Positions 25,686 through 36,374 are shown, counted from the first letter of the stretch. The stretch is DNA of 64,000 nucleotides from Mycobacterium marseillense (GCF_010731675.1 NZ_AP022584.1:5146001-5210000); one strand, 5' to 3'. The notes: a model not told the origin generated them from the letters alone. Translations and numbers: made by a program.

Positions 25686-26465
25686 CTAGCCGGCTTCGTG
25701 GATCGGCGGCACCAGATGCAGCGCGCGGGGCCAGCGCGCGGGCGGGGGACCGAAGGCCCGGTTGGCGTTGCGGACCATCTTCTTGCCGGCGAGGTAATTG
25801 CCGACGGCTCCCACCACGACCCCGATACCGACCGGCAGCAGTTTGCCGAACAGCAGGGCGCCCCGCCGCACGGTGTACTTCCTGACCCACGACTTGAGCA
25901 GCCGTGAGTTCAGTCCCGACATCGACGACAGCGGCAGCGCGGCCAGGCTCTCGGAAACCCAGCCGCCGTTGGTGCGCCGCGGACCGATCAACTGCGCGAC
26001 GGCGCGCTCGCTGTTGTCACCGACGAGCACCGCCAGCACCAGGGCGCGGCGGCGTTCCCGGTGATCGGCCGGAATGTCGTGGACCACCGCGACCGCCAAC
26101 ACGAAGAACGCGGTGGCCTCCAGGAACGTCACCGTTTCCGCGGCCGCCGCGGACAGGGCACTCAGCGTGCCGATGCCGGGGACCGTCGCCGCGGCCCCCA
26201 CCGCAACGCCGCCGGCCGTCACGATGGCGACGTAACGCTTCTGCAGCTTGGCCAGGATCTCGGCCGGGGTGGCGTCGGGATCGGCGTTGCGCAGCCGGGT
26301 CACGTAGGCCTCGGCGGCTGGGCCCTGTATCCGTGAGCTGCGCTCGATGACCTGCGCCAACGCCCGCGCGGACATCTTGGGCCGACCGTTCTTGCCGGTC
26401 GGCGCCTCTCCCGCGTTGGCCATGGTGAAAAACCGCTTCGGCGACCTGTTCCGTCGGGCCCGCAT
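25686..26465 (-). CDS. Membrane protein of unknown function (Rv1249c-like)
   Basis: A 259-aa protein with a basic N-terminus (RPKMSARALAQVIERSSRIQ), an amphipathic helix (LRNADPDATPAEILAKLQKR), then hydrophobic segments (YVAIVTAGGVAVGAAATVPG, ETVTFLEATAFFVLAVAVVH, LLFGKLLPVGIGVVVGAVGN). It resembles EcsC-type membrane proteins in outline, but I cannot name a function. ATG 26465 is supported by AGGAGAG at 26472-26478; an internal ATG 14 codons later (MANAGEAPTG) is less well placed. The gene is divergent from the drug exporter at 26739, with 273 nt between that should hold both promoters. Confidence 0.8.
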   Translation of the reverse strand: MRARRNRSPKRFFTMANAGEAPTGKNGRPKMSARALAQVIERSSRIQGPAAEAYVTRLRNADPDATPAEILAKLQKRYVAIVTAGGVAVGAAATVPGIGTLSALSAAAAETVTFLEATAFFVLAVAVVHDIPADHRERRRALVLAVLVGDNSERAVAQLIGPRRTNGGWVSESLAALPLSSMSGLNSRLLKSWVRKYTVRRGALLFGKLLPVGIGVVVGAVGNYLAGKKMVRNANRAFGPPPARWPRALHLVPPIHEAG

Positions 26466-26738
26466 ACTGTCTCTCCTGCAAATGGGGTTTCTTCAGGCTA
26501 ACGTGCCGGCGGCAAATTCTGACGCGTTATCGATCCCCATCGGATCCGTGGCTGCCGGCCCTCTTGCGCCGCCGGGAATAATGCAGGCTGGATGTCTGCG
26601 ACGGCCGTGCCGTCGGCCGGTCGTCGTGGTGAGCGGTTCGCCGTGCGCGTGCTCGATGACCTGGGAGTTCAGGCCCGTCGACCGGACGGGCCCGAGGCGG
26701 CGTGACGGCATCGTCGGGAGCGAAACGAGGTGGGGTGG

Positions 26739-28706
26739 ATGACCACGGCTGCGCCCCGCACGCCCGGGGGTGAGCGGCGTGCGGGTGCCGGGCCGGCGCC
26801 GGCCGCCCATCGCTGGGACTTCATCACCCGGGGCTCGCCGCACTCACAGAACCCCTGGAACCCGCTCTGGGCGATGATGATCGGCTTTTTCATGATCATG
26901 GTCGACTCGACCATCGTCGCGATCGCGAACCCTACGATCATGGGCAGCCTGCGTATCGGCTACGACACCGTGGTCTGGGTGACCAGCGCCTACCTGCTGG
27001 GTTACGCCGTGGTGCTGCTGGTGGCCGGGCGCCTCGGGGACCGGTTCGGCCCCAAAAACCTGTACCTGATCGGCCTGGTGGTCTTCACCGTCTCCTCGGT
27101 GTGGTGCGGACTGGCGGGCAGCGCCGCCATGCTGATCGCGGCCCGCGTGGCGCAAGGTGTCGGAGCGGGCGTGCTCACCCCGCAAACCTTGTCGACGATC
27201 ACCCGGATCTTCCCGCCGGAGCGACGCGGCATCGCGGTGAGCCTGTGGGGCGCCACCGCGGGCGTCGCCAGCCTGGTAGGGCCGCTGGCCGGCGGCGTGC
27301 TGGTCGACGGGCTGGGCTGGCAATGGATCTTCTTCGTCAACGTCCCCGTCGGCGTGATCGGGCTGGGGTTGGCGTATTGGCTGATCCCGGTGCTGCCCAC
27401 CCAGTCGCACCGGTTCGACCTGATCGGGGTCGGGCTGTCCGGGGTGGGCATGTTCTTGATCGTGTTCGGGCTGCAACAGGGGCAGGCCGCGCACTGGGAG
27501 CCGTGGATATGGGCGTTGATCGTCGCGGGCTTCGGGTTCATGACGGTGTTCGTGTTCTGGCAGTCGGTGAACCCCAACGAACCGCTGGTCCCGTTGGTCA
27601 TCTTCGGCGACCGCGACTTCAGCCTGTCCAACGTCGGTGTGGCCATCGTCTCGTTCACCGCGACGGCGATGATGCTGCCGCTGACGTTTTATGCGCAGGC
27701 TGTGTGCGGGCTGTCGCCGACGCGCTCGGCCTTGCTGATCGCGCCGATGGCGATCGCCAACGGGGTGTTCGCGCCGTTCGTCGGCAAGATCGTCGACAAC
27801 TACCATCCGCGGCCGGTGCTCGGTTTCGGCTTTTCGGTGCTGGCGATCGCGCTGACGTGGATCACGTTCGAGATGTCGCCCACGACGCCGATCTGGCGGC
27901 TGGTGTTGCCGTTCTTCGCGATGGGCGTGGGGATGGCGTTCGTGTGGTCGCCGCTGACCGCGACCGCGACGCGGAACCTGCCCGCGCAGCTGGCCGGCGC
28001 GGGCTCGGCGGTGTACAACTCGGTTCGCCAGCTCGGCGCGGTGCTCGGCAGCGCCGGCATGGCCGCGTTCATGACCTGGCGGATCAGTGCCGAGATGCCG
28101 CGACGACCGTCCGGAGGCGGCCTCGACGAGGACGCCATCACGTTGCAGTTGCCCCGATTTCTGCGCGACCCGTTCGCCGCCGCGATGTCGCAGTCGGTGC
28201 TGTTGCCGGCGTTCATCGCGCTGTTCGGGATCATCGCCGCCCTGTTCTTGGTGGGCTTCGCGCCCTGGACCCGCACGGGCCGCGGCGGCGACCCCTTCGA
28301 GCCCGGCGGAGACGACATCGTCGACGACGACTATGACGACGACGAGTACGTCGAATTCGTCCTGCTTCGCGAATCCGATGTCGAGCGCGGCGACCCGCCG
28401 TCCGGGAAGCGAGCTGACGCGGCGTCCCGCGCGTTCGACGAGCCGGTCGCGCAAGCGCAACCAATCGGCTTTGCCCACAACGGGTCTCACGTGGACAGCG
28501 GTAAGCGCCTGCGTCAGGTCGCGGTGCGGCGCTCGGTCAAGCCCAGCCCGCCGGTGGACCGGTTTACCCGGCCGCCGCGCCGCCCCCACCGCGGGCCGGC
28601 GGGTCACCATTTCACCGACGGCGAGTCGCTGCGGGGCCAGCATCAGCGCCCCGACCCTGACGACGATCCCACCGGTTACGGTCGGCACTCACCGTCGGGC
28701 AATTAG
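26739..28706 (+). CDS. DHA2-family (14-TM) MFS multidrug exporter with acidic C-terminal tail
   Basis: Proton-driven drug exporter of the EmrB/QacA type, 655 aa. The conserved elements are motif D1 ([16 protein letters not shown]), motif A ([11 protein letters not shown]) and motif C ([20 protein letters not shown]). About 14 helices end near residue 510 ([20 protein letters not shown]). The last 140 residues are hydrophilic: first strongly acidic ([16 protein letters not shown]), later basic and His/Pro-rich. The recalled M. tuberculosis Rv1250 is about 579 aa, so this tail is longer. ATG 26739 is preferred over GTG 26730 because GAGGTGGGG lies just upstream. Its stop codon interlocks with the convergent nuclease/helicase stop (28703-28706). 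Confidence 0.92.
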   Translation: MTTAAPRTPGGERRAGAGPAPAAHRWDFITRGSPHSQNPWNPLWAMMIGFFMIMVDSTIVAIANPTIMGSLRIGYDTVVWVTSAYLLGYAVVLLVAGRLGDRFGPKNLYLIGLVVFTVSSVWCGLAGSAAMLIAARVAQGVGAGVLTPQTLSTITRIFPPERRGIAVSLWGATAGVASLVGPLAGGVLVDGLGWQWIFFVNVPVGVIGLGLAYWLIPVLPTQSHRFDLIGVGLSGVGMFLIVFGLQQGQAAHWEPWIWALIVAGFGFMTVFVFWQSVNPNEPLVPLVIFGDRDFSLSNVGVAIVSFTATAMMLPLTFYAQAVCGLSPTRSALLIAPMAIANGVFAPFVGKIVDNYHPRPVLGFGFSVLAIALTWITFEMSPTTPIWRLVLPFFAMGVGMAFVWSPLTATATRNLPAQLAGAGSAVYNSVRQLGAVLGSAGMAAFMTWRISAEMPRRPSGGGLDEDAITLQLPRFLRDPFAAAMSQSVLLPAFIALFGIIAALFLVGFAPWTRTGRGGDPFEPGGDDIVDDDYDDDEYVEFVLLRESDVERGDPPSGKRADAASRAFDEPVAQAQPIGFAHNGSHVDSGKRLRQVAVRRSVKPSPPVDRFTRPPRRPHRGPAGHHFTDGESLRGQHQRPDPDDDPTGYGRHSPSGN

Positions 28707-31700
28707 GCGCCTCGACGCAGATCGGGCTGGGTGAGCGCCAGGAAAGCACCCAGGTCGGTCAGGCCCGCCGGTGTGGCGGGCAGGTACTCCGTCAGCGACG
28801 GCGACCGCACGATCACCGCGGCATACTGCGCCCGACTGACGGCGACGTTGAGTCGATTCCTGTTGAGCAGGAAGGAGATTCCGCGTGGCACCACGTCCAT
28901 CGAGGAGACCGTCATCGAGATGAACACCACGGGCGCCTGGCCACCCTGGAACTTGTCGACGGTCCCGACCCGCACGCCGCCCAGCCCGGCGGCGCCCAAC
29001 CGGCGACGCAGCAGCGCCACCTGGGCGTTGTAGGGCGCCAGCACCAGCACATCGGCGGCCGTCAACTCCCGGCGTCCGTGCTCATCGGTCCACGATGCGC
29101 CGAGGAGTCGCCTGATTTCGGCGGCGATCGCGTCGGCCTCCTCGGGGCTTTCGGTCGAATTGCCTTGGTGCTCAACCGAAAGGAGTTGCACGCCGGGCCG
29201 ATACCCGTCCAGGCGGCGCGCGGCGGTGCATTCATCGGAATGCAGCCTGCCTTCATACGACAGTGCGGAGACCGCGGCGCACACGGCAGGGTGCATCCGG
29301 TAGGAGCGGTCCAGGAAGTAGCCACGTGCGTCGGGCAGGGTGCGTTGGCCGTCGACCAGCCAATCCAGCGCCGAGGTGTCCACCGGCTCGGGGTGGGTGC
29401 CCTGGCTGACTTGCGGCAACTGCTGGGGGTCTCCGAGCAGCAGCAGATTCGCGGCGGCCGGGGCCACGGCGATGGTGTTGGCCAGGCAGAATTGGCCGGC
29501 TTCGTCGATCACCAGCAGGTCCAGGCTCCCCGGCGGTATCCGGTTGGCATTGGCGAAATCCCATGCGGTGCCGCCGATCACGCAGCCCGGCGTGTCGGCG
29601 AGGAAGGCGGCGTACGCGCTGCCGTCGATCTCTTGCCAGCGTGGCGACTGGTGGTCATAGCGCTTCTTGGCGATCCGTTGCGGCTCCAGGCCGGCGTCGA
29701 TCACACAGTCGAGCAGGTTCTCGACCGTGGCGTGCGACTGCGCGACGGCACCGACGCGCCAGCCGTGCTCGGAGACCAGGTGTTGGACCACCCGCGCGGC
29801 CGTGTGCGTCTTGCCGGTGCCGGGCGGCCCGTGCACCGCCAGGTACGACGAATCCAAATCCAGTAGTGCGCCGGTGATGTCGGCTGTGATGTTCGAGGCG
29901 TCGGTGCCGCGCGGCAGGGCAGCGCCGCTGCGCGTGCGGGGCGCGCGGCGCAGCAGGACGTCGACGATGGCGCTGTCGGGCAGGCGTGGCAGCCCCCCGC
30001 CGACCGCGGCGGCGGTCGCCTCGATCGACTCCCGCAGCGGCGTGGTCGGAATGGGTGGGCCGGGGGTCAGCGCGAAGGGCAACTGATGAAATGGCTTGCC
30101 GTCGCCGCCAACTCGTTCGAGGACGACCACCTTAGTGGGTACCGTCGGGTCGTCGGCCTCGACGACCGTGGCCCGCCCCGCCGCGCGCCGGTCCGGGCTA
30201 TCGGTCATGCCGGGCGGCGCCGGCGGTTCGTACAGCGCAAAGACGTCGCTCTTCAGATCGCCGCGCGCCACCTCGCCGCGCAGCTCCAACCGTCGCTGAG
30301 GTTTGCGCGCGCGGGGCGGCGTATGCCAGTCGAGGCTGACGGAGGCGTTCTCGACGACGAAAACGTCGGTGTTGTCCGCCCATTCGTCGACGGGGAAGTT
30401 CAGCCGGTCGAAATGCGCCCACCAGAACGGCTTGTCCTCGCGACGGTGGTAGCCGCGCGCGGCGGCCACCAGCGCCACCGCCGTCTGTTCCGGGGTGCGC
30501 TCGTCGATGCCGGCGGCCCCGGTGAACGCCGACAGGGTTACCGCCAATCGGTCGCGGTCCTCGACGGTGTTGCCGTCGCCCACGGGCTGGGCGCCGATCG
30601 GCACGACGCCGGATTCATAGGCGCGCAGCATAAGCCAGTTACGCAATTCCTGCGTCGACCGGCAGTCGTAGTGGTTGTAGTCCTCGATCTCCTTGAGCAC
30701 GGAGGAGGCCTCGTCCGTGCGGCCCTCTGCGCGCAGGTCGCAATACCGTGCGTAGGAGGTGATCGAACCGGTGGCCGTGGTCACGTCGCCCGCGCGCAGT
30801 TGGGAGCCCATGTAGAGCGGCTCGAGCGCCTTGAGGCTGAACGACTCCGCGCCGACGCGAATGCTCCTGCGCACCAACGGATAGAGGTCGACAAGCGTCC
30901 CGCTGCGCAGCAGCTCGTCGACTTCGTCCTCGCCGACGCCGTAGCGCCCGGCGAGCCGCAGCAACGCCGTCTTCTCGTAGGGCGCGTAGTGGTAGATGTG
31001 CATGTTGGGGCGACGCCTGCGTCGTTTGGCCACCATCGCCAGGAAATCGATCAGTGCTTGGCGTTCGTCGGCCCGGTTGTGCGCCCACAGCGGGCGGAAC
31101 GTGCCCGTAGGCCCGGCCTCCAAAACGCCGAACAGATATTCCAGACCCCACTCGCGGCCATCGGTCGTCCACAGCGGGTGGCCTTCGAAGTCGAAGAACA
31201 GATCACCGGGATCCGGCTCGGGGAGCAACGCCAGCGGCTGCGCGTCGATGACCTCGACCTGCGGAACCCCGGTGTCGCGTTGGCGCACCTGCAGTTTCGC
31301 CTGGGTGGCCAAGGTGGTGACGACACCTTGGGGCAGCTCAGGCACGGGTCCGCTCTGGGCGGCCAGTTCGGCGACGGTGGTGATGCCGGCATCGAACAGC
31401 TTGTCCCGCTGGCTTACTCGCAAGCCGGCGACCAACAGCACGTCGTCGGCGGCCCGCAGCTGCTCGATGCACAACGGACAGTGGAAACAGGCAGCCACGC
31501 TTTCGTCGGCCCAGCGCACCGCCGTTCCGCCCGCATGGTGCTCGTCGAGCAGGCGCTGCAGCCGCGCCCGCTGCGCACGATAAACCGGGACCAGGTCGCA
31601 GACGCGGTGCCGCACGGCCGTTGCGTCACCGAGCCACAGTTCGGCCTCCGGCGCGACCGGCACGCCCGAGGCGGCCAGCACGTCGGCGTACGCGGCCAGT

Positions 31701-32143
31701 TGCAACAGCGCGGTCACCTTCTCCGAGCGGGCCAGCTTGGTATCGACGACCCGGTACTGCTCGCCGTCACGGATTAAAAAGTCGGCGAACCCGATGAAGC
31801 GGCCGTCGAACATCGCGGCCTGATACACGGCGGGGGCGCGGTCGGCGACGGCGCGCAGCGTCGCGTCGGTGGCCGACGCCAGCCCGGCGGGGGTGTAGGC
31901 GGGGCGGCCGATGACCGCGACGGCGTCGCCGAACCGCTCGCGCAACCGGTCGAGCTCGCGCCGCTCATGCTCGTCACCGAGGGCGGCTGTCCGCGTGAGC
32001 AGTTCGTCCTCGATGGCGGTCGCCGGTCCGCGGCCGAGTTTCGCGTCGAAATCCCGCAGCAGCGCGAACTCGCAGCGGGCGGCTGCGGCAAGGTCCGACG
32101 CGCTGTAAACGATGCTGTCGCCGGTCACGAACACTGGAGCCAC
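28703..32143 (-). CDS. TM0106-type RecB-like nuclease fused to an SF1 helicase (Rv1251c-like)
   Basis: A 1146-aa nucleic-acid enzyme with three parts. Residues 1-230 are a PD-(D/E)xK nuclease (D121 in GFADFL, D134 and K136 in VVDTKL) framed by C24 and the cluster C219-x2-C222-x2-C225, a Cas4/AddB/Dna2-like arrangement for a 4Fe-4S cluster. Residues 310-500 are an RNase H/DEDD-like domain (D318 and E320 in FFDFEGHP, D493 near DYNHYDC). Residues 740-1146 are an SF1 Upf1/Dna2-like helicase (Walker A GPPGTGKT at 772-779, DEAGQ at 880, [23 protein letters not shown]). A repair or RNA-processing role is likely, but the substrate is unknown. ATG 32143 gives a length close to the M. tuberculosis protein. 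Confidence 0.88.
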   Translation of the reverse strand: MAPVFVTGDSIVYSASDLAAAARCEFALLRDFDAKLGRGPATAIEDELLTRTAALGDEHERRELDRLRERFGDAVAVIGRPAYTPAGLASATDATLRAVADRAPAVYQAAMFDGRFIGFADFLIRDGEQYRVVDTKLARSEKVTALLQLAAYADVLAASGVPVAPEAELWLGDATAVRHRVCDLVPVYRAQRARLQRLLDEHHAGGTAVRWADESVAACFHCPLCIEQLRAADDVLLVAGLRVSQRDKLFDAGITTVAELAAQSGPVPELPQGVVTTLATQAKLQVRQRDTGVPQVEVIDAQPLALLPEPDPGDLFFDFEGHPLWTTDGREWGLEYLFGVLEAGPTGTFRPLWAHNRADERQALIDFLAMVAKRRRRRPNMHIYHYAPYEKTALLRLAGRYGVGEDEVDELLRSGTLVDLYPLVRRSIRVGAESFSLKALEPLYMGSQLRAGDVTTATGSITSYARYCDLRAEGRTDEASSVLKEIEDYNHYDCRSTQELRNWLMLRAYESGVVPIGAQPVGDGNTVEDRDRLAVTLSAFTGAAGIDERTPEQTAVALVAAARGYHRREDKPFWWAHFDRLNFPVDEWADNTDVFVVENASVSLDWHTPPRARKPQRRLELRGEVARGDLKSDVFALYEPPAPPGMTDSPDRRAAGRATVVEADDPTVPTKVVVLERVGGDGKPFHQLPFALTPGPPIPTTPLRESIEATAAAVGGGLPRLPDSAIVDVLLRRAPRTRSGAALPRGTDASNITADITGALLDLDSSYLAVHGPPGTGKTHTAARVVQHLVSEHGWRVGAVAQSHATVENLLDCVIDAGLEPQRIAKKRYDHQSPRWQEIDGSAYAAFLADTPGCVIGGTAWDFANANRIPPGSLDLLVIDEAGQFCLANTIAVAPAAANLLLLGDPQQLPQVSQGTHPEPVDTSALDWLVDGQRTLPDARGYFLDRSYRMHPAVCAAVSALSYEGRLHSDECTAARRLDGYRPGVQLLSVEHQGNSTESPEEADAIAAEIRRLLGASWTDEHGRRELTAADVLVLAPYNAQVALLRRRLGAAGLGGVRVGTVDKFQGGQAPVVFISMTVSSMDVVPRGISFLLNRNRLNVAVSRAQYAAVIVRSPSLTEYLPATPAGLTDLGAFLALTQPDLRRGA

Positions 32144-32194
32144 TGTAGGTCAGGGCTCCGACAGGATGGTCGCGCCGGGCGCGCGTGCCCGGGA

Positions 32195-32800
32195 TCAGTG
32201 CGCGGGCGTATTGCCGATCAGTTCGACCGTGCTGCCGTTCCAATGGAACTTCACGTTTGTGTTCAAGCCCTTGATCCCGCCCGGGTAGGTCAGCGCCACG
32301 GTGTCGCCCGTGGTTTGCGCCGGGTCAATCCCATTGAAGCCATAGGTGTCGGGGACGCCCTGCGGGATGAATTGGCCGAGGTGGAACAGCACCGCGCGCG
32401 TGGTGGGACTGACCGCGTTGGTGTTGGCCTTGATGATCACCGCCGACAGCTGCGCGCACTGGTTGTAGTTGCCGGCCAGCGGCTCGGGATTCCACGGCTG
32501 CTGACTGCGCGGGTCGCGCGGCAGCTCGGACACCACCTTCGCGATGGTGGGCGAGGCGAGGTTGACCGCGCACGGATCGGCCGGTGGCGCATTGCCGGGC
32601 TGGGCGGCCGGCGACAGCGTGGCCGGGGCCGTGATCGACGCGGTCTCAGAAGTCGTCCTCGCCTGCGGTGTCTTGGCGACTGTGGAATCTCCTGAACCGC
32701 AGCCGGTCAACGCGGCGGCGATCAATGCAATAGCGGCCGAGCAGGTCAGTGGCTCGGTACGACACGGTAGCGACCACACATCGACGCACCGTACCGTCAT
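32195..32800 (-). CDS. lprE: Lipoprotein LprE
   Basis: Cell-envelope lipoprotein of 201 aa. The signal peptide is followed by the lipobox LTGC (AALTGCGSGDSTVAKTP), then a Thr/Ala/Pro-rich linker and a conserved C-terminal domain (PCAVNLASPTIAKVVSELPR, VPDTYGFNGIDP). ATG 32800 gives the length of the M. tuberculosis protein (about 202 aa). The frame remains open to 32917, where it would run into the deaD promoter. Its molecular role is not established. It is divergent from deaD, with 132 nt between. Confidence 0.9.
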   Translation of the reverse strand: MTVRCVDVWSLPCRTEPLTCSAAIALIAAALTGCGSGDSTVAKTPQARTTSETASITAPATLSPAAQPGNAPPADPCAVNLASPTIAKVVSELPRDPRSQQPWNPEPLAGNYNQCAQLSAVIIKANTNAVSPTTRAVLFHLGQFIPQGVPDTYGFNGIDPAQTTGDTVALTYPGGIKGLNTNVKFHWNGSTVELIGNTPAH

Positions 32801-32932
32801 CGGCTCCGCGGGTGTGGCAGGCGTGGCCGGGTCCGGATCGGCTGTGCTGATGATCACGTGGACCGCCCGGCAGCGCTGGCCCACTGCGCTCAGGTCTGCT
32901 GAGCTGCCAAAGACCACTAGACTCCTTGGGCG

Positions 32933-34639
32933 ATGACCCTCTCAGACAGCTCGACCGGGGCTGCCTCTACGACGTTTGCCGACCTGCAGATCCACCCCTC
33001 GGTGCTGCGGGCGGTCGCTGATGTCGGTTACGAATCACCCACCGGCATCCAGGCCGCGACGATCCCGGCCCTGATGGCTGGCTCCGACGTCGTCGGGCTG
33101 GCGCAGACCGGCACCGGCAAGACCGCCGCGTTCGCGATCCCGATCCTGTCCAAGATCGACGTCACCAGCACCGCCACCCAAGCCCTGGTGCTCGCCCCGA
33201 CCCGGGAACTGGCCCTGCAAGTCGCCGAGGCGTTCAGCCGCTACGGTGCCCACCTGCCCAAGATCAACGTGCTGCCGATCTATGGCGGCTCGTCGTACAG
33301 CGTGCAGTTGGCCGGGCTGCGTCGCGGCGCCCATGTGGTGGTCGGCACTCCCGGCCGGGTGATCGACCACCTCGAACGGGGGACGCTGGACCTGTCCCAC
33401 GTCGACTACCTGGTGCTCGACGAGGCCGACGAGATGCTCACCATGGGCTTCGCCGAAGAAGTCGATCGCATCCTGTCCGAGACCCCCGAATACAAACAGG
33501 TGGCGCTGTTCTCCGCGACCATGCCGCCCGCGATCCGCAAGCTCACCACCAAGTACCTGCACGATCCGCTCGAAGTCAGCACCAAAGCGAAAACCGCCAC
33601 CGCCGAGAACATTTCCCAGCGCTACATCCAGGTCGCCGGCCCCCGCAAGATGGACGCGCTGACCCGCGTCCTCGAAGTCGAGCGGTTCGAGGCGATGATC
33701 ATCTTCGTCAGAACCAAACAGGCCACCGAGGAAGTCGCCGAAAAGCTCAGGGCGCGAGGTTTCTCTGCGGCCGCCATCAACGGCGACATCCCGCAGGGCC
33801 AGCGCGAGCGGACCGTCAGCGCCCTGAAGGACGGCAGCATCGACATCCTGGTCGCCACCGATGTGGCCGCGCGCGGGCTCGACGTCGAGCGGATCTCGCA
33901 CGTGCTCAACTACGACATCCCGCATGACACCGAGTCGTACGTGCACCGGATCGGGCGCACCGGCAGGGCCGGACGTTCGGGAACCGCGCTGCTCTTCGTC
34001 TCCCCGCGAGAGCGCCACCTGCTCAAGGCGATCGAAAAGGCCACGCGGCAGACGCTCACCGAAACCGAGCTCCCCACCGTCGAGGACGTCAACGCGCAGC
34101 GGGTGGCCAAGTTCGCGGATTCGATCACCACCGCGCTCGGGGCCCCCGGCATCGACCTGTTCCGCAAACTGGTCCAGGACTACGAGCGCGAGCACGACAC
34201 CCCGATGGCCGACATCGCCGCCGCGCTGGCCTTGCAATCCCGCGACGGCGAGGCATTCCTGATGGCCCCCGAACCCCCGCCCGAGCGGCGCGAGCGGCGC
34301 ACCGAACGGCGCGATCGTCCCGAAAAGCCAAGGTCTACACGGCCCTTCGCCACGTACCGCATCGCGGTGGGCAAGCGCCACAAGATCGGTCCGGGCGCGA
34401 TCGTGGGCGCCATCGCCAACGAGGGCGGGCTGCATCGCAGCGACTTCGGCCACATCGCGATCGGACCGGACTTCTCGCTGGTGGAGCTGCCGGCGAAGTT
34501 GCCCAAGTCCACATTCAAAAGGCTTGAGCAGACCCGTATTTCGGGGGTGTTGATCAACCTTCAGCCGGACAGGTCTTCCGCCAAGGCCCACGGCGGCCGC
34601 GAGGGGGGCGGGAAGCCGCGCAGGAAACACGGCGGATGA
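32933..34639 (+). CDS. deaD: DEAD-box ATP-dependent RNA helicase with DbpA-type RNA-binding domain
   Basis: RNA helicase of the CsdA/DeaD group, used in ribosome assembly and RNA turnover, especially in the cold. The 568-aa protein has the Q motif region (GYESPTGIQAATIP), Walker A AQTGTGKT, LAPTRELALQ, TPGRV, the DEAD box VLDEADEML, SAT, and the second RecA domain (ATDVAARGLDVERISHVLNY, HRIGRTGRAG). A C-terminal DbpA-like RRM (RIAVGKRHKIGPGAIVGAI, HIAIGPDFSLVELP) ends in a basic tail (SSAKAHGGREGGGKPRRKHG). A short Arg-rich segment (RRERRTERRDRPEKPR) links the parts. It overlaps the acyltransferase gene by 4 nt. Confidence 0.96.
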   Translation: MTLSDSSTGAASTTFADLQIHPSVLRAVADVGYESPTGIQAATIPALMAGSDVVGLAQTGTGKTAAFAIPILSKIDVTSTATQALVLAPTRELALQVAEAFSRYGAHLPKINVLPIYGGSSYSVQLAGLRRGAHVVVGTPGRVIDHLERGTLDLSHVDYLVLDEADEMLTMGFAEEVDRILSETPEYKQVALFSATMPPAIRKLTTKYLHDPLEVSTKAKTATAENISQRYIQVAGPRKMDALTRVLEVERFEAMIIFVRTKQATEEVAEKLRARGFSAAAINGDIPQGQRERTVSALKDGSIDILVATDVAARGLDVERISHVLNYDIPHDTESYVHRIGRTGRAGRSGTALLFVSPRERHLLKAIEKATRQTLTETELPTVEDVNAQRVAKFADSITTALGAPGIDLFRKLVQDYEREHDTPMADIAAALALQSRDGEAFLMAPEPPPERRERRTERRDRPEKPRSTRPFATYRIAVGKRHKIGPGAIVGAIANEGGLHRSDFGHIAIGPDFSLVELPAKLPKSTFKRLEQTRISGVLINLQPDRSSAKAHGGREGGGKPRRKHGG

Positions 34640-35787
34640 CGCTGTCCGAAGAACAGGACGCCCAGGGCGGGCTCGAGCAGACCTCTCGCGTCGACCGCGT
34701 CGCCTCGCTGACCGGCGTCCGCGCCGTCGCCGCGCTGCTCGTCGTCGGTACCCACGCGGCCTACACCACCGGCAAATACACGCACGGCTATTGGGGCCTG
34801 GTCGGTTCTCGGATGGAGATCGGGGTGCCGATCTTCTTCGTGCTCTCCGGTTATCTGCTGTTCCGCCCGTGGGTGAAATCCGCCGCGACCGGCGGCCCGC
34901 CGCCGTCGCTGAGTCGCTATGCGTGGCACCGGGTTCGGCGCATCATGCCCGCCTACGTCATCACCGTGCTGTTCGCCTACGTGCTGTACCACTACCGCGA
35001 GGCGGGGCCAAACCCCGGACACTCGTGGCTGGGGCTGGCGCGCAATCTGACACTGACCCAGATCTACTGCAACGGCTACCTGGGCAAGTATCTGCATCAG
35101 GGCCTGACGCAGATGTGGAGCCTGGCGGTGGAGGGTTCGTTCTACGTCATCCTTCCGCTGCTGGCCTACCTGCTGCTGGTGGTGCTCTGCCGACGGCAGT
35201 GGCAGCCGAAGCTGGTGCTGGGCGCCCTGGCGGGGCTGGCGTTGCTCAGCCCGGCATGGCTGGTGCTGGTGCACACCGACCACTGGTTTCCCGACGGAGC
35301 CCGGCTGTGGCTGCCCACCTACTTGGCCTGGTTCCTCGCCGGGATGATGCTGACCGTGCTGCAGGAAATGGGGGTGCGCGGCTACGGGTTCGTGGCCATC
35401 CCGCTGGCCGTCATCTGCTACTTCATCGCGTCCACACCCATCGCCGGCGCGCCCACGACGTCCCCGGCGACGCTGAGCGAGGCGTTGTTCAAGACGTGCT
35501 TCTACGCCGTCATCGCCGCGCTGGCGGTGGCACCGCTGGCTCTGGGCGGCGCGCCCGATGCCCAAGGCTGGTATTCGCGGCTTTTGGCCAGCCGCCCGAT
35601 GGTATGGCTGGGGGAGATCTCCTACGAGATCTTCCTGATCCACCTGATCACCATGGAATTCGCGATGGACTACATCGTCGGCGCGCGCGTCTACACCGGT
35701 TCGATGCTGTACCTGTACGTCGCGACGCTGGTGGTGACGATCCCGCTGGCGTGGCTGCTGCACCGGTTCACCCGTGTGCGGGATTGA
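34636..35787 (+). CDS. Acyltransferase 3 family membrane protein (Rv1254-like)
   Basis: Integral-membrane acyltransferase of 383 aa with about ten helices. The conserved start LTGVRAVAALLVVGTHAAYT contains the family histidine, and GVPIFFVLSGYLLFRPWVKS, HRVRRIMPAYVITVLFAYVL and WSLAVEGSFYVILPLLAYLL follow. Members acylate extracytoplasmic sugars or lipids; the acceptor here is unknown. ATG 34636 overlaps the deaD stop by 4 nt (ATGA), so expression is coupled to the helicase, as in M. tuberculosis. The gene ends 5 nt before the convergent TetR gene. Confidence 0.93.
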   Translation: MTLSEEQDAQGGLEQTSRVDRVASLTGVRAVAALLVVGTHAAYTTGKYTHGYWGLVGSRMEIGVPIFFVLSGYLLFRPWVKSAATGGPPPSLSRYAWHRVRRIMPAYVITVLFAYVLYHYREAGPNPGHSWLGLARNLTLTQIYCNGYLGKYLHQGLTQMWSLAVEGSFYVILPLLAYLLLVVLCRRQWQPKLVLGALAGLALLSPAWLVLVHTDHWFPDGARLWLPTYLAWFLAGMMLTVLQEMGVRGYGFVAIPLAVICYFIASTPIAGAPTTSPATLSEALFKTCFYAVIAALAVAPLALGGAPDAQGWYSRLLASRPMVWLGEISYEIFLIHLITMEFAMDYIVGARVYTGSMLYLYVATLVVTIPLAWLLHRFTRVRD

Positions 35788-35792
35788 GCAGG

Positions 35793-36374
35793 TTAGTCCC
35801 GGGCGGAAACCGGCGTCACGATCGGGACGACGAATTCCTCGATCATCGCCCGCTCCTCGTCTTCGTCGCGGCCCGGATAGGTCAGCAGCGAAACGATCAC
35901 CCGCACCATCCAGCGACCGCGGCGCTCGATGACGGCGGGATCGTCGGGTCCTAACGACTGCAGGAACGCCACCGCCAGGGCCGCGATGACATCCGACTGC
36001 CCGGCCAGTTCACCACCCACCGGCGGGCGGGTGGTGGCAAACCACGATGCCAGCGCGGGGCTTTCGCGAACCATTTCGAGTGTGACGAGAATGCTCGCGA
36101 TCAGCCGTTCGCGCGGGTCCTCGATGCCGCCGGTGCGCGCGATGATCTTGCGGCCCAGCCGGTGGGTTTCGCGGTGAATGTAGGCGGTTCGCAGCGTCTC
36201 GCGGTTCTCGAAATACCGGTACAGTGTCGCGCGGGAACAGCCTGCCGCGCGGGCGATTTCGTTCATGCCGATCGAGTCCGAGTCGCGCTGCGTGTAGAGC
36301 TGCTCGGCCGCATCGAGGATCCGGTCGGCGGCCGCTTCGCTTCGGTGCGTACCCAGCCAGTCGTTGCCGGGCAT
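35793..36374 (-). CDS. TetR-family transcriptional regulator (Rv1255c-like)
   Basis: DNA-binding regulator of 193 aa. The N-terminal TetR helix-turn-helix is IGMNEIARAAGCSRATLYRY then FENRETLR; the C-terminal ligand domain is mostly helical (IASILVTLEMVRESPALASW). ATG 36374 is used because it overlaps the cyp130 stop (TGATG) and gives the normal length. The frame is open upstream but lies inside cyp130 in another frame. Being co-transcribed with cyp130, it probably controls that operon; a small palindrome next to the cyp130 start is a candidate site. Confidence 0.93.
   Translation of the reverse strand: MPGNDWLGTHRSEAAADRILDAAEQLYTQRDSDSIGMNEIARAAGCSRATLYRYFENRETLRTAYIHRETHRLGRKIIARTGGIEDPRERLIASILVTLEMVRESPALASWFATTRPPVGGELAGQSDVIAALAVAFLQSLGPDDPAVIERRGRWMVRVIVSLLTYPGRDEDEERAMIEEFVVPIVTPVSARD

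Noticed and set aside
26844..28688. 614-codon open frame opposite the MFS exporter
   Set aside because: Low-complexity His/Arg/Asp-rich product, no ribosome site; the plus strand encodes a clear 14-TM transporter.
30086..31777. 563-codon open frame opposite the nuclease/helicase
   Set aside because: Composition typical of antisense frames; the minus strand has conserved nuclease and helicase motifs over the same bases.
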